From VRUE01 sp040879985 (GTDB lineage Bacteria; Actinomycetota; Thermoleophilia; Solirubrobacterales; 70-9): a stretch of DNA of 64,000 nucleotides. Each line of letters starts with the position of its first letter. Positions within the stretch are counted from its first letter, which is position 1. The position numbers were made by a program, and so were the translations under genes. A model generated the notes under the pieces. It was not told where the DNA came from. It saw only the letters and a program-made list of their open reading frames with translations, and searched no databases. The stretch covers positions 69,839 to 133,838 of the forward strand of contig JBBDJH010000007.1 of NCBI GenBank assembly GCA_040879985.1, read 5' to 3'. Shown piece by piece: positions 45,374-53,808 of the stretch.

Positions 45374-46660
45374 GTGAGCAGAGCGATGGAAGGAAGATTG
45401 GAAGCGGTCGTCGACGGCCGCGCGATCGGTTGGGCTTGGGACCCCGAGCAGCCCGACGAGGCGGTCGAGGTCGAGATCCTGGTCGACGGCGAGCCTGTGG
45501 CGATGGGGATCGCCGACGTCGAGCGCAGCGTCCTGGCTGAGGCCGGAATCGGCACGGGGCACTACGGGTTCGACCTCCAGCTTCCCGAGCAGCTCAGCGC
45601 CCACGAGTCCCACTCGATTCGAGTGACCGCCGGGCCGGACCGGGTTGCCGTGCTCCCATTCGAGGGCTTCGAGACGATCTCCAGATTCCCGGACGGGCCC
45701 TGGGAGGGGACCACGTTCGTCGTCGCTGGCGGACCGCAGGCCCGAGTCCCTTTCGTGCCCGAGGACGAGCCGACCCCCGATCCCGGCGAAGCGGCGCTGG
45801 TTGGCCAGGGGGGGTGGCTCTTCCTCGCCGACCGGGCGAACCTTGCCCCGGCCCAGTTGGGCGGCGCGCCGCTGCTCTCGGACGCCGACGTGGAGGCCCG
45901 GGCCGAGGAGATGGTCGAGCGTCATCGGCGGATGCGCCAGCTGCGGATCCCGTACATGTTCGCCGTCGCCCCCATGAAGGAGCGGCTCTGCGGGAAGCTC
46001 CTCCCCGAGGGTGCCTCGCTGCACCCCGGGCGTCCCGTCCCCCAGCTCAACGCGGTGCTGATGCAGCGCAACGGCGGCGACATCGTCGACCTCCATCCCA
46101 TTCTTCGTCAGGGCGGCAGCGGTCGCGAGGTCTTCCCGCGCACCGGCAGCGAGTGGAACGACCGAGGCGCATTCTTTGCCTATCGTGCTCTGATGAAGGA
46201 GGCCGGCAAGAGGGCTGTCGAGCTTGGCGAGCCGTTGCTCGAGGAGGAGGCGCACTTCTCAACCCGGCCGGGCTTTCGCGGTGACCTGGCCGACAAGACG
46301 AAGGTGGCGCTCGCCGAGGGCAGCTTCACGCCGGTCGAGGCCGAGGGGGACTGGGAGGAGGAGGCCGAGGTCGTCGACGTCTCGAATCTGAAGGCGCTGC
46401 GGATGCCGGCGCCGTCCCATCTCGAGGTGACTCGTGGGCGGGCCCCGCATCTATACGAGGTGCCGGGGAGGCTGGATCTGCCCCGTGCCGTGCTGGTTGG
46501 CCCTGCCTGCTGCCTGCAGTTGATCCCCTGGCTCGCCGAGCACTTCAGCCGCTTCGTCTTTCTCTGGACCCATGAGCTCCCGCTCGAGACGCTTGAGCTC
46601 GAGATGCCCCATGTAGTCATTCACGTCGTGCCGGAGCGGCTCCTGATTCATGGGCAGTGA
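45374..46660 (+). CDS. AlgX/AlgJ-like SGNH hydrolase-fold protein (putative sugar O-acetyltransferase component)
   Basis: About 428 residues from GTG 45374 (ATG 45386 is an alternative). About 5-75 is a beta-sandwich module, RLEAVVDGRAIGWAWDPEQP...EVEILVDGEPVAMGIADVER, seen beside glycosyltransferases in actinobacteria. From about 140 it follows the AlgX/AlgJ pattern: GQGGWLFLADRANLAPAQLG, MFAVAPMKERLCGKLLPEGA, FPRTGSEWNDRGAFFAYRAL (the D/E-x-HW-type region has W but no His), and VLVGPACCLQLIPWLAEHFS in place of the usual DSF block. Missing canonical Ser/His makes catalysis uncertain. No signal peptide is apparent. It is last in the plus-strand unit. Confidence 0.65.
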   Translation: MSRAMEGRLEAVVDGRAIGWAWDPEQPDEAVEVEILVDGEPVAMGIADVERSVLAEAGIGTGHYGFDLQLPEQLSAHESHSIRVTAGPDRVAVLPFEGFETISRFPDGPWEGTTFVVAGGPQARVPFVPEDEPTPDPGEAALVGQGGWLFLADRANLAPAQLGGAPLLSDADVEARAEEMVERHRRMRQLRIPYMFAVAPMKERLCGKLLPEGASLHPGRPVPQLNAVLMQRNGGDIVDLHPILRQGGSGREVFPRTGSEWNDRGAFFAYRALMKEAGKRAVELGEPLLEEEAHFSTRPGFRGDLADKTKVALAEGSFTPVEAEGDWEEEAEVVDVSNLKALRMPAPSHLEVTRGRAPHLYEVPGRLDLPRAVLVGPACCLQLIPWLAEHFSRFVFLWTHELPLETLELEMPHVVIHVVPERLLIHGQ

Positions 46661-46785
46661 CCCGGTGGACGGGCGACCCGTCTTTCTACGCTGCGGCGGG
46701 GCATCGTCCTTCACATGCAGCGGCGGTCGAGGCGCTTGGCGACAAAGCGTCGGCGCGTCGGCTTGGGTTCGGCTGTGGTGCTGAT

Positions 46786-47436
46786 TCAGGTTCCGGATCC
46801 GGCCGGGGTTCCCTGCTTTCGGTGCACAGCCAGCCTGTGCGAGCGTAGGGGGGCGAGACGTAAGAGGACGGGGTGCAGCGCTCCGGTCAGTCGCCCCAGC
46901 CGGCGGCCGAGCGGGGGCAGCAGGGTGAGCGAGTGGGTCTCGGTCGGCGTCACCCCGGCGGCGCGCAGATCGGCGCGGCGGAGGAGGCGGACGTCGCGGT
47001 TGAGCGGGTTCGGCAGGCGCGGCTCGTAGATCGCGAGCAGGCCGCCCGGACCGAGGACACGCTGGCCCTCGGCCAGCGCTGCGCGGACGGTTGGCGCCGC
47101 TCCCATCGAGGAGAGCGAGACGACGAAGAAGACGGCGGCGAAGGCGCTGTCTGCGAAGGGCAATGCCGTGGCGTCGGCCGCGATGATCTCGGCGCCGGGG
47201 ACGCGGCCCCGGGCCGCCTCGCGTCGGGCGGAATCGGGCTCGACCCCGTGCAGGCGGCGCGGCTCGATCCCCGCGCCGGCCAGAGCCTCCAGCAGCCAGC
47301 CGCTGCCGCAGCCGCAGTCGAGCAGCGCTCCCGGCCCGCGGATCGGCTCCTCCGCGGCGTCGAGCAGCGCCGCGGTCAACTCCGCCCGCGCGGCGCGGTT
47401 GCCGGGGTTGGCCAGCGACCATGCCTCGACCCCCAT
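46786..47436 (-). CDS. Class I SAM-dependent methyltransferase (type 11)
   Basis: 216 residues from ATG 47434-47436. Motif I is LLDCGCGSGWLLEALAGAGI, motif II LHGVEPDSARREAARGRVPG, then IIAADATALPFADSAFAAVF and VLGPGGLLAIYEPRLPNPLN, a full UbiE-like core. The start is 11 bases after the aminotransferase stop, so the two form an operon. A longer frame (to 48582) is only antisense-style sequence over the aminotransferase gene. The C-terminus is basic. The intergenic stretch 46661-46785 to the convergent AlgX-like gene shows no recognisable feature. Confidence 0.86.
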   Translation of the reverse strand: MGVEAWSLANPGNRAARAELTAALLDAAEEPIRGPGALLDCGCGSGWLLEALAGAGIEPRRLHGVEPDSARREAARGRVPGAEIIAADATALPFADSAFAAVFFVVSLSSMGAAPTVRAALAEGQRVLGPGGLLAIYEPRLPNPLNRDVRLLRRADLRAAGVTPTETHSLTLLPPLGRRLGRLTGALHPVLLRLAPLRSHRLAVHRKQGTPAGSGT

Positions 47437-47447
47437 CGGCTCGCTGC

Positions 47448-48602
47448 CTATGCGGCGACCGCGGCCCGCTGGCGGCCGTCGAGGGCCTCGACGGCCGCCT
47501 CGACCACGAGCTCCTGCTGCCACTCCTCCATCTGGGGGAAGAGCGGCAGGGTGACGCAGCGGCGGGCGTAGTCCTCGCTGATCGGGAGCCGCAGATCGGG
47601 CCGGGCGTGGACGCCGTCGAGGTGGAGCAGCGGGTAGTGGACCGTGCTCTGCACGCCGCGCTCGGCGAGGGCGCGGCGGAACGCGTCGCGGTCGACCGAG
47701 GGGTCCAGCACGGCGGTGAAGATGCAGTGGCTGGACGGCTCGCCGGCGGGGAAGGGGGCGGTCGGCTCGATCAACTCCTGCGCCGCGAGGGCCTCGCGGA
47801 AGGCGGCGTCGATCGCGGCTCGCCGCCGATTGTCCTCGTCGAGACGCCCGAGGCAGCTGCGCAGAAGGGCGGCGCGCGGGTCGTCGAAGCGGTAGTTGAA
47901 GCCGAGCGTCCCGAGCTCGTACTCGGGCGCCGATTGGTGGTGCCGGCTCCACGCTTGCGAGCCGAGCCCATGCCAGCTCTGCCGGGCGATCCTGTCGGCC
48001 AGGTCGGCGTCGTCGCTGACCAGCATGCCGCCCTCGCCGATCCCCAGGTTCTTGCTGGCGGAGAAGCTGAATGCCCCCGCCAGGCCGAAGGTGCCGGCGT
48101 GGCGACCGCCGACCCGCGATCCGGCCGCGTGGGCGACGTCCTCGATCAGCGCCAGCCCTCGCTCGCGGGCCAGCGAGGCGATCTCCGCCGTCTCGCCCAG
48201 ATGGCCGCCGTAGGCCATCGTGACGATGCCCTTGGTGCGCTCGTCGATCGCCGCCTCGACCGCGGCGGCGGAGAGCCAGGGTTCGGTCGGTCCGGCGATC
48301 TCGGCAAAGTGGGGCGTCGCGCCGACGTGGGTCACCGCGCCGACCGTCGAGGTGAAGGTCAGCGAGGGGACGATCACGCGGTCGCCGGGGCCGAAGCCGG
48401 CGGCAAGGCAGCCGAGGTGGAGCGCCGCACTGCAGCTGCTGACCGGGACCGCGTGGCGGGCGCCGGTGTACTCGCAGAAGGCCTCTTCGAGCGCTGCGGT
48501 GCGAGGGCCGGTGGTCAGCCAGCCGGACCGGTAAGTGTCGAGCAGAGCCTCCAGCTCCTCTTCCCGGAATGTCGGGCGGCACAGGGGAACCCGCCAGTTC
48601 AA
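47448..48602 (-). CDS. DegT/DnrJ/EryC1-family PLP sugar aminotransferase
   Basis: 384 residues. RVPLCRPTFREEELEALL opens the family; VSSCSAALHLGCLAAGFGPG is the cofactor-phosphate region, LIEDVAHAAGS the catalytic aspartate region, and FSFSASKNLGIGEGGML holds the PLP lysine near 184. The frame is open to 48860, but the conserved fold starts at VPLCRP. TTG 48600-48602, six bases after GGAAGG, is the best start and gives normal family length. It converts a keto-sugar nucleotide to an amino sugar. It is divergent from the short initiating transferase gene, with 121 bases between them. Confidence 0.92.
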   Translation of the reverse strand: MNWRVPLCRPTFREEELEALLDTYRSGWLTTGPRTAALEEAFCEYTGARHAVPVSSCSAALHLGCLAAGFGPGDRVIVPSLTFTSTVGAVTHVGATPHFAEIAGPTEPWLSAAAVEAAIDERTKGIVTMAYGGHLGETAEIASLARERGLALIEDVAHAAGSRVGGRHAGTFGLAGAFSFSASKNLGIGEGGMLVSDDADLADRIARQSWHGLGSQAWSRHHQSAPEYELGTLGFNYRFDDPRAALLRSCLGRLDEDNRRRAAIDAAFREALAAQELIEPTAPFPAGEPSSHCIFTAVLDPSVDRDAFRRALAERGVQSTVHYPLLHLDGVHARPDLRLPISEDYARRCVTLPLFPQMEEWQQELVVEAAVEALDGRQRAAVAA

Positions 48603-48723
48603 TGTGTACCTTCCCGTCTTGTGTTCTCTGCCGTTGTGGAGTGCAGAGTTCAGCCTATTACGCCACGTCGTCGTAGCGGGCCGGCTCTCCGTTAGGCAAT
48701 CCCCGATTTTAGGCATCTTCGTC

Positions 48724-49458
48724 ATGAACCGATACACGCACATGCCCGCGGTCAAGCGAGCCCTCGATCTCGTCGCGCTCGTCGTGCTCGTCCCGTTCGC
48801 GGCGCCGGTGGCGCTGCTGATCGCCGTCGCCGTCTTCCTCGATTCGCCCGGTCCGGTCATCTATCGTGCCGTACGGATCGGGATGGGTGGACGGGCGTTC
48901 GAGATGCTGAAGTTCCGCACGATGAGGGAAGGCGTCGCCGGCAGCGCGATCGCCGGCGCCGAGGACCGCCGAATCACCCCCGTCGGCCGCTTCCTTCGCG
49001 CCACCCGCCTCGACGAGCTGCCGCAGCTCTGGAACGTGCTTCGCGGCGAGATGAGCTTCGTCGGGCCGCGGCCCGAGCTGGAGGAGTTCGTGCGACTGCA
49101 CTCGGACGACTACCGGGAGATACTCGCGGTCCCCCCCGGCATAACCGGTCCCACCCAGCTGCGCTATGCCGGGGTGGAGGCGCGGGTGCTCAGCCGGCAC
49201 GAGGACCCCGACGCCTACTACCGCGAGCAGCTGCTGCCCGACAAGGTTGCGCTTGACCTCGCCTACGCCCGCTCGACCTCGCCGGGAGAGGATCTCGCCG
49301 TGCTGGCCAAGACGGTCGGCCTGCCCGCCATCCTCACCTGGCAGCGGGTGCGGGGAGGCGCGTCGCCCACCCGCTCAGTGGCCTACGCCGGAGTCGCGAC
49401 GATGGCGATCGCCATCCTTCCCCTGGCTTTCGCCCTGGGAGTGGGATCGCCCCGCTAG
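48724..49458 (+). CDS. Short-form phosphoglycosyl transferase (initiating sugar transferase)
   Basis: 244 residues. One N-terminal membrane helix (KRALDLVALVVLVPFAAPVA) leads into the catalytic domain with FEMLKFRTMREG, TRLDELPQLWNVLRGEMSFV and GPRPELEEFV, then GITGPTQLRY. This is the minimal monotopic form of the family, transferring a sugar phosphate (often N-acetylated) to undecaprenyl phosphate. An extra hydrophobic C-terminal stretch (YAGVATMAIAILPLAFALGV) is unusual. ATG 48724 or 48742 may be the start. It heads a plus-strand run of nucleotide-sugar genes and is the second initiating enzyme in the window. Confidence 0.92.
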   Translation: MNRYTHMPAVKRALDLVALVVLVPFAAPVALLIAVAVFLDSPGPVIYRAVRIGMGGRAFEMLKFRTMREGVAGSAIAGAEDRRITPVGRFLRATRLDELPQLWNVLRGEMSFVGPRPELEEFVRLHSDDYREILAVPPGITGPTQLRYAGVEARVLSRHEDPDAYYREQLLPDKVALDLAYARSTSPGEDLAVLAKTVGLPAILTWQRVRGGASPTRSVAYAGVATMAIAILPLAFALGVGSPR

Positions 49459-49476
49459 GGTCGGGCGATCGCAGCT

Positions 49477-50511
49477 TTGCCGCCAACGCGCCGGAAGATC
49501 AGGGTCGGGCTCGTCGGGTTGGGTTACTGGGGCTCCAACATCGCCCGCAACCTCGCCGCCATCGCCGATTGCGAGCTTGCCTGGTGCTGCGACACCGACA
49601 CCGACCGCGACGAGCAGTGGCGCTCCCGCTTTCCCGGCGCCCGCTTCACGCACGATCTCGACGAGCTGCTCGGCGACCAGAGCCTCGACGCGGTCGCGGT
49701 GGCGACGCCGGTGTCCACCCATGCCGCGACCGCGGCCCGGGCGCTGCAGGCCGGCAAGCACTGCTTCGTCGAGAAGCCGCTTGCCCAACGCGTCGTCGAC
49801 GCCGAGCGGATCGAGGCCCTCGCCGCCGAGCGGGAGCGGATCCTGATGGTCGGCCATCTGCTCGAGTTCCATCCCGGCGTCGAGGCGCTGAGGCGATTGA
49901 TCGACGCCGACGAGCTGGGCGGCGTCCGCTACATCTACTCGCAGCGACTCAACCTCGGCAAGCTGCGTGCCGACGAGAACGCGCTCTGGAGCCTCGGTGC
50001 CCACGACGTCTCCGTGGTCCTCGCGCTGACCGGGCAGTTGCCACTCGAGGTCAGCGCTCGTGGCGAGAGCTACGTGCGCGAGGGAGTCGAGGACGTTGTC
50101 TTCTGCCACCTCCGCTTCGCCTCGGGAGTGGTCGCGCACATGCACCTGTCCTGGCTCGATCCTCACAAGGAGCGCCGCCTCACCGTGGTCGGCGCGCAGC
50201 GGATGGCGACCTTCGACGACATGGCGACCGAGCGCAAGCTGACGATCTTCGACAAGGGCTTCGATCCGGACGGGGACTCCGCCGGCGCCTACGTCGTCCG
50301 CTCGGGCGAGGCGCGCAGCCCGGCGGTCGGCGGTGAAGAGCCGCTGCGTGTCGAGCTGGAGCATTTCCTCGAGTGCGTGCGGGGCGGCGGCCGGCCGCGC
50401 GCCGATGGGGCCAGCGGGGTTCGCGTCGTCCGCGTGCTCGAGGCGCTGCAGCTCTCGCTGGAGACGGGTGGGTCGGCGGTCGAGCTGGAAGCCAGGGTCG
50501 CGCCGGCATGA
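49477..50511 (+). CDS. Gfo/Idh/MocA-family nucleotide-sugar 3-dehydrogenase (WbpB-like)
   Basis: 344 residues. The NAD-binding Rossmann motif is RVGLVGLGYWGSNIARNLAA, with HCFVEKPLAQRVVDAERIEA carrying the family EKP lysine and SLGAHDVSVVLALTG the catalytic HD region. WbpB-type members oxidise C3 of a UDP-GlcNAc-type sugar so that an aminotransferase can act. The start is TTG 49477. The stop overlaps the ATG of the acetyltransferase gene. Order dehydrogenase, acetyltransferase, aminotransferase, 2-epimerase mirrors the WbpB/D/E/I set, which supports this substrate. Confidence 0.9.
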   Translation: MPPTRRKIRVGLVGLGYWGSNIARNLAAIADCELAWCCDTDTDRDEQWRSRFPGARFTHDLDELLGDQSLDAVAVATPVSTHAATAARALQAGKHCFVEKPLAQRVVDAERIEALAAERERILMVGHLLEFHPGVEALRRLIDADELGGVRYIYSQRLNLGKLRADENALWSLGAHDVSVVLALTGQLPLEVSARGESYVREGVEDVVFCHLRFASGVVAHMHLSWLDPHKERRLTVVGAQRMATFDDMATERKLTIFDKGFDPDGDSAGAYVVRSGEARSPAVGGEEPLRVELEHFLECVRGGGRPRADGASGVRVVRVLEALQLSLETGGSAVELEARVAPA

Positions 50512-51074
50512 GCGGCGCGACCCTGGCCCCTTCCGACCTCGCTCCCGGACTGCTGATCGGCGACGGCGTCCTGCTCGGCGAGGGGGTGCGGCTAGGCGGC
50601 CATGTGGTGATTCACCCAGGCGTGCGGATCGGCGCCGGGGCGCGGATCGGCGATCACGCGCAGATCAGGGATGGCGCGACGATCGGCGCCGGCGCGACGA
50701 TCGGCAGCTTCAGCGCTGTCGATCCTGGCGTCATCGTCGGCGAGCGGGTCAGCGTGCAGACGCGCTGCTACCTGGCCGGAGGATCGACGATCGAGGACGA
50801 CGCCTTCCTCGGTCCGGGGGTGACGCTCACCAACGACAACACGATGGGCCGTCACTCCGTCGACGAGGAGCTGCACGGCGCTCTCCTGCGGCGCGCCTGC
50901 CGGATCGGCGGCGGCGTCGTGATCTGCCCCGGAGTCGAGATCGGCGAGGAGGCCTTTGTCGCCGCCGGTGCGGTGGTCGCCGCCGATCTCGAGGCGCGCG
51001 CGGTGGCGATGGGGGTTCCCGCGCGCAGCGTCCGCGAGGTGGGAGACGGAGACCTGCTGGAGAGATGGCGATGA
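50508..51074 (+). CDS. Hexapeptide-repeat acetyltransferase (WbpD-like)
   Basis: 188 residues of left-handed beta-helix: LLIGDGVLLGEGVRLGGHVV, GVRIGAGARIGDHAQIRDGA, TIGAGATIGSFSAVDPGVIV. TLTNDNTMGRHSVDEELHGA interrupts the coils, followed by RIGGGVVICPGVEIGEEAFV. WbpD-type enzymes use acetyl-CoA to acetylate the 3-amino group of a UDP-2-acetamido-3-amino sugar. ATG 50508 overlaps the stop of the dehydrogenase gene, and the end overlaps the aminotransferase start, so the three are tightly coupled. Confidence 0.9.
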   Translation: MSGATLAPSDLAPGLLIGDGVLLGEGVRLGGHVVIHPGVRIGAGARIGDHAQIRDGATIGAGATIGSFSAVDPGVIVGERVSVQTRCYLAGGSTIEDDAFLGPGVTLTNDNTMGRHSVDEELHGALLRRACRIGGGVVICPGVEIGEEAFVAAGAVVAADLEARAVAMGVPARSVREVGDGDLLERWR

Positions 51075-52189
51075 CCCCTGCCGCGACCGCGGTGCCGCTG
51101 TTCGCGGCCCGGACGGCGCTGGAGCCTCTGCTCGACGAGGTGGCGGCGCGCCAGCGGGCGGTGCTCGAGTCCGGCCGCTACATCCTCGGGCCCGAGGTGG
51201 AGGCGTTCGAGTCGGAGTTCGCGGCGTTCCTCGGGGTGCGGCACTGCATCGGCGTCGCCAACGGCACCGATGCGCTGACGATCGCCCTGCGGGGGCTGGG
51301 GATTGGCCCAGGCGACGAGGTGGTGGTGCCGGCGCTGACCTTCTACGCGACCGCCGAGGCCGTGGTCAACGCCGGCGCGGCGCCGGTCTTCTGCGACGTC
51401 GACCCACGTACCCTGACGATGACCGCGGCGAGCGCCGAGGCGGCGATCGGCGACCGCACGAGGGCGCTGCTGCCGGTCCATCTCTTCGGCAACCCGGCGC
51501 CGATGGGCGCGCTGCGCGACCTCGCCGCGGGCGCCGGACTGCGCCTGCTGGAGGACGCCGCGCAGGCGGCTGGGGCGCGGCTCGGCGGTCGCCGGGCCGG
51601 CGCCCTGGGCGACGCCGCCACGTTCAGCTTCATGCCCGCCAAGAACCTGGGCGGGTTCGGCGACGGTGGCGTCGTCGTCACCGACGACGACGAGGTCGCC
51701 GCGGCTGCGCGCCGCCTGCGCACCCACGGCTCCGCCGACCGGCGGACCCATACCGAGGTTGGCTACAACTCCCGCCTCGATGAGCTGCAGGCAGCCGGCC
51801 TGCGGGTGCTGCTTCCCCACCTCGGTGAGTGGACGGCTGCGCGCCGGCGTGCCGCCGCCGCCTACGCGGCAAGCGGTCTGGGCGACCATGTCGAGTTGCC
51901 GGTGGAGACCGCCGGCGGGGAATGCTGCTACCACCTCTACGTCGTCCGCAGCCCGCGGCGCGAGCGCCTCGCGGCCGGGCTGGCCGACGCCGGAATCGGC
52001 GCCCGCGCCTACTACACGATCCCCCTGCACCGCCAGCCGGCGATGGCGGCTCACGCGCCGCCCTCGCCGCTGCCCGGCGCCGAGGGCGCGGCGGCGGAGT
52101 CGCTGGCGCTGCCGATGGGCCCGGCGCTGAGCGAGACCGACGTGGCCACCGTAGCGACCGCCGTCGCTGAGGTCGCGGCGGTCGGGTGA
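51065..52189 (+). CDS. DegT/DnrJ/EryC1-family aminotransferase (WbpE-like)
   Basis: 374 residues from ATG 51065. VPLFAARTALEPLLDEVAAR and LESGRYILGPEVEAFESEFA open it; GVANGTDALTIALRGLGIGP is the cofactor-phosphate region, LRLLEDAAQAAGARLGGRRA the aspartate region, and FSFMPAKNLGGFGDGG carries the PLP lysine (residue 193). WbpE transfers amino from glutamate to the C3 ketone made by the WbpB-type enzyme. Its start overlaps the acetyltransferase end; a second ATG at 51071 is possible. Followed 19 bases on by the epimerase gene. Confidence 0.92.
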   Translation: MAMTPAATAVPLFAARTALEPLLDEVAARQRAVLESGRYILGPEVEAFESEFAAFLGVRHCIGVANGTDALTIALRGLGIGPGDEVVVPALTFYATAEAVVNAGAAPVFCDVDPRTLTMTAASAEAAIGDRTRALLPVHLFGNPAPMGALRDLAAGAGLRLLEDAAQAAGARLGGRRAGALGDAATFSFMPAKNLGGFGDGGVVVTDDDEVAAAARRLRTHGSADRRTHTEVGYNSRLDELQAAGLRVLLPHLGEWTAARRRAAAAYAASGLGDHVELPVETAGGECCYHLYVVRSPRRERLAAGLADAGIGARAYYTIPLHRQPAMAAHAPPSPLPGAEGAAAESLALPMGPALSETDVATVATAVAEVAAVG

Positions 52190-52208
52190 GCGGCTGCCGG
52201 ATTTCCCG

Positions 52209-53315
52209 ATGAGGGTCCTCACGGTCGTCGGCAACCGGCCCCAGTTCGTCAAGGCCGCGGCGGTCTCCGGCCACCTGCGCGAGCGCGCCGTCGAGACGCT
52301 CGTGCACACCGGCCAGCACTACGACCGCGAGCTCTCGGCGGTCTTCTTCGAGGAGCTCGGCCTGCCGCCCCCCGACCACCGGCTCGGGGTCGGCTCCGGC
52401 AGCCATGCCAGGCAGACGGCGGCGACGATGGCAAGGCTGGAGCCGTTGGCGGTCGCCGAGCGGCCCGACGCGATGCTCGTCTATGGCGACACCAACGCCA
52501 CCCTGGCGGCTGCCCTCGTCGCCGCCAAGCTGAATATTCCACTCGCCCACATCGAGGCCGGCATGCGTTCCTTCGACCGCACGATGCCGGAGGAGGTGAA
52601 CCGGATCGTCGCCGATCGCCTCGGGGGGCTGTTGCTCTGCTCCACCGAGGCGGCGGTCGCCAACCTGCGCGCCGAGGGCATGGCGAAGCGCGCCCGCCTG
52701 GTCGGCGACGTGATGGCTGACGTCGCGATCGCCTTCGGCCCGCTCGCCGAGCGCCGCTCTGAGGTTCACTCGCGGCTTGGCCTCGTCCGCGGCGATTACC
52801 TGGTGGCGACCCTTCACCGGGTGGCCAATGTCGATGAGCCCGGCGCGTTGCGGCGCGCCGCCGGGCTGCTCGCCACCACCGCCGAGCGACACGGGCCGCT
52901 GGTCTGGCCGCTGCACCCGCGCACCCGCGCCAGGCTGGCGGAGCTCGGCCTGGACGAGAGCCTGGCGGCGGCCCCCGGCGTCGTGCCGATAGAGCCCCTC
53001 GGCTACCTCGACTTCACCTGCCTGGTGCGCGGCGCCCGCGCCGTGCTGACCGACTCCGGCGGGTTGCAGAAGGAGGCCTACCTGGCGGGGGTGCCCTGCC
53101 TGACCCTGCGCGAGGAGACCGAGTGGGTGGAGACGGTCGAGACCGGTTGGAACCGCGTCGTCGGCCTCGATGCCGACCTCGCCCTGCGCTCGCTGGGCGA
53201 GTTGCTGGAGCGCCGTCGCGCCGAGTCGCCCGATCCGGATCTCTATGGGAGGGGCGACGCCGGCAGGCGCTGTGTACGTGAGCTGTTGGCCTGGGGCGCC
53301 GCTAACGCGAGCTGA
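52209..53315 (+). CDS. wecB: Non-hydrolysing UDP-GlcNAc 2-epimerase family (WecB/WbpI type)
   Basis: 368 residues. VVGNRPQFVKAAAVSGHLRE, VHTGQHYDRELSAVFFEELG, VYGDTNATLAAALVAAKLNI, AHIEAGMRSFDRTMPEEVNR, and DSGGLQKEAYLAGVPCLTLR are the family blocks in order. RPQF(V)KA in place of RPEAIKM, plus its position after WbpB/D/E-like genes, favours the WbpI branch that epimerises a UDP-2,3-diacetamido sugar. That would give a manno-configured diamino sugar. The last 14 bases overlap the convergent surface-protein gene. The symbol names the family; WbpI function is inferred. Confidence 0.9.
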   Translation: MRVLTVVGNRPQFVKAAAVSGHLRERAVETLVHTGQHYDRELSAVFFEELGLPPPDHRLGVGSGSHARQTAATMARLEPLAVAERPDAMLVYGDTNATLAAALVAAKLNIPLAHIEAGMRSFDRTMPEEVNRIVADRLGGLLLCSTEAAVANLRAEGMAKRARLVGDVMADVAIAFGPLAERRSEVHSRLGLVRGDYLVATLHRVANVDEPGALRRAAGLLATTAERHGPLVWPLHPRTRARLAELGLDESLAAAPGVVPIEPLGYLDFTCLVRGARAVLTDSGGLQKEAYLAGVPCLTLREETEWVETVETGWNRVVGLDADLALRSLGELLERRRAESPDPDLYGRGDAGRRCVRELLAWGAANAS

Positions 53316-53808
53316 GCCGGTTGGCGCGAGCGGCGACTCCCCCGACCGCGAGGGCCACCAGGCCGATCGCGGCGAGCAGCGCAAGAGTGGCGGCAAGCGA
53401 GGTGTTGCCGGTGTCGACGATCTGGGCGGCGGCGGCGCCGTCCGGGGCCGCGCCGGGTTGCGCGCCATTGCCCCCGCCCGCCGCCGAGCCCGAGCCCTGG
53501 CCGCCGCCGGAGCCGCCGGCGTCGCCTCCTGCCCCGCCGCTCGCCTCGCCGGGCTCGCCCGGTACATGCGAGGAGGAGCCGAAGTCGTTCTCCGAGCGGT
53601 AGTGGGAGCCCCCTTCTCCGGCGCTCATTGCCCCCGTTCCGCCACCCTTCGGCGCCGCGTCGACCCGGCCCCGCTCGAACGGCAACTCGTAGACGGCCCC
53701 GGACGGGCTCCCCGGCGCGGGGTCCCCCGGAGCCGCATATGCTGCGGCCGGATGCGCGAAGAGGCCGAGCAGCGACAGGGTCAGAATCAGTCGGGATCGT
53801 CCGAGCAC
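53302..53808 (-). CDS. Small secreted, membrane-anchored Gly/Ser-rich surface protein (second copy of layout)
   Basis: 168 residues: signal peptide (RLILTLSLLGLFAHPAAAYA, likely cleaved after AYA), a Gly/Ser/Ala-rich stretch of about 70 residues, a TM helix (SLAATLALLAAIGLVALAVG) and a short basic tail. This is the same plan as the 180-residue protein at 8809, with little direct sequence match outside low-complexity parts. Its 5' end overlaps the start of the divergent ligase gene by 57 bases, again as in the first cassette. The last 14 bases overlap the epimerase gene. Function unknown; a wall-spanning stalk or polymerase partner is possible. Confidence 0.72.
   Translation of the reverse strand: MLGRSRLILTLSLLGLFAHPAAAYAAPGDPAPGSPSGAVYELPFERGRVDAAPKGGGTGAMSAGEGGSHYRSENDFGSSSHVPGEPGEASGGAGGDAGGSGGGQGSGSAAGGGNGAQPGAAPDGAAAAQIVDTGNTSLAATLALLAAIGLVALAVGGVAARANRLSSR

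Noticed and set aside
46786..48582. 598-residue minus-strand frame joining methyltransferase and upstream sequence
   Set aside because: Only the last 216 residues are protein-like; the rest is an alternate frame of the aminotransferase gene.
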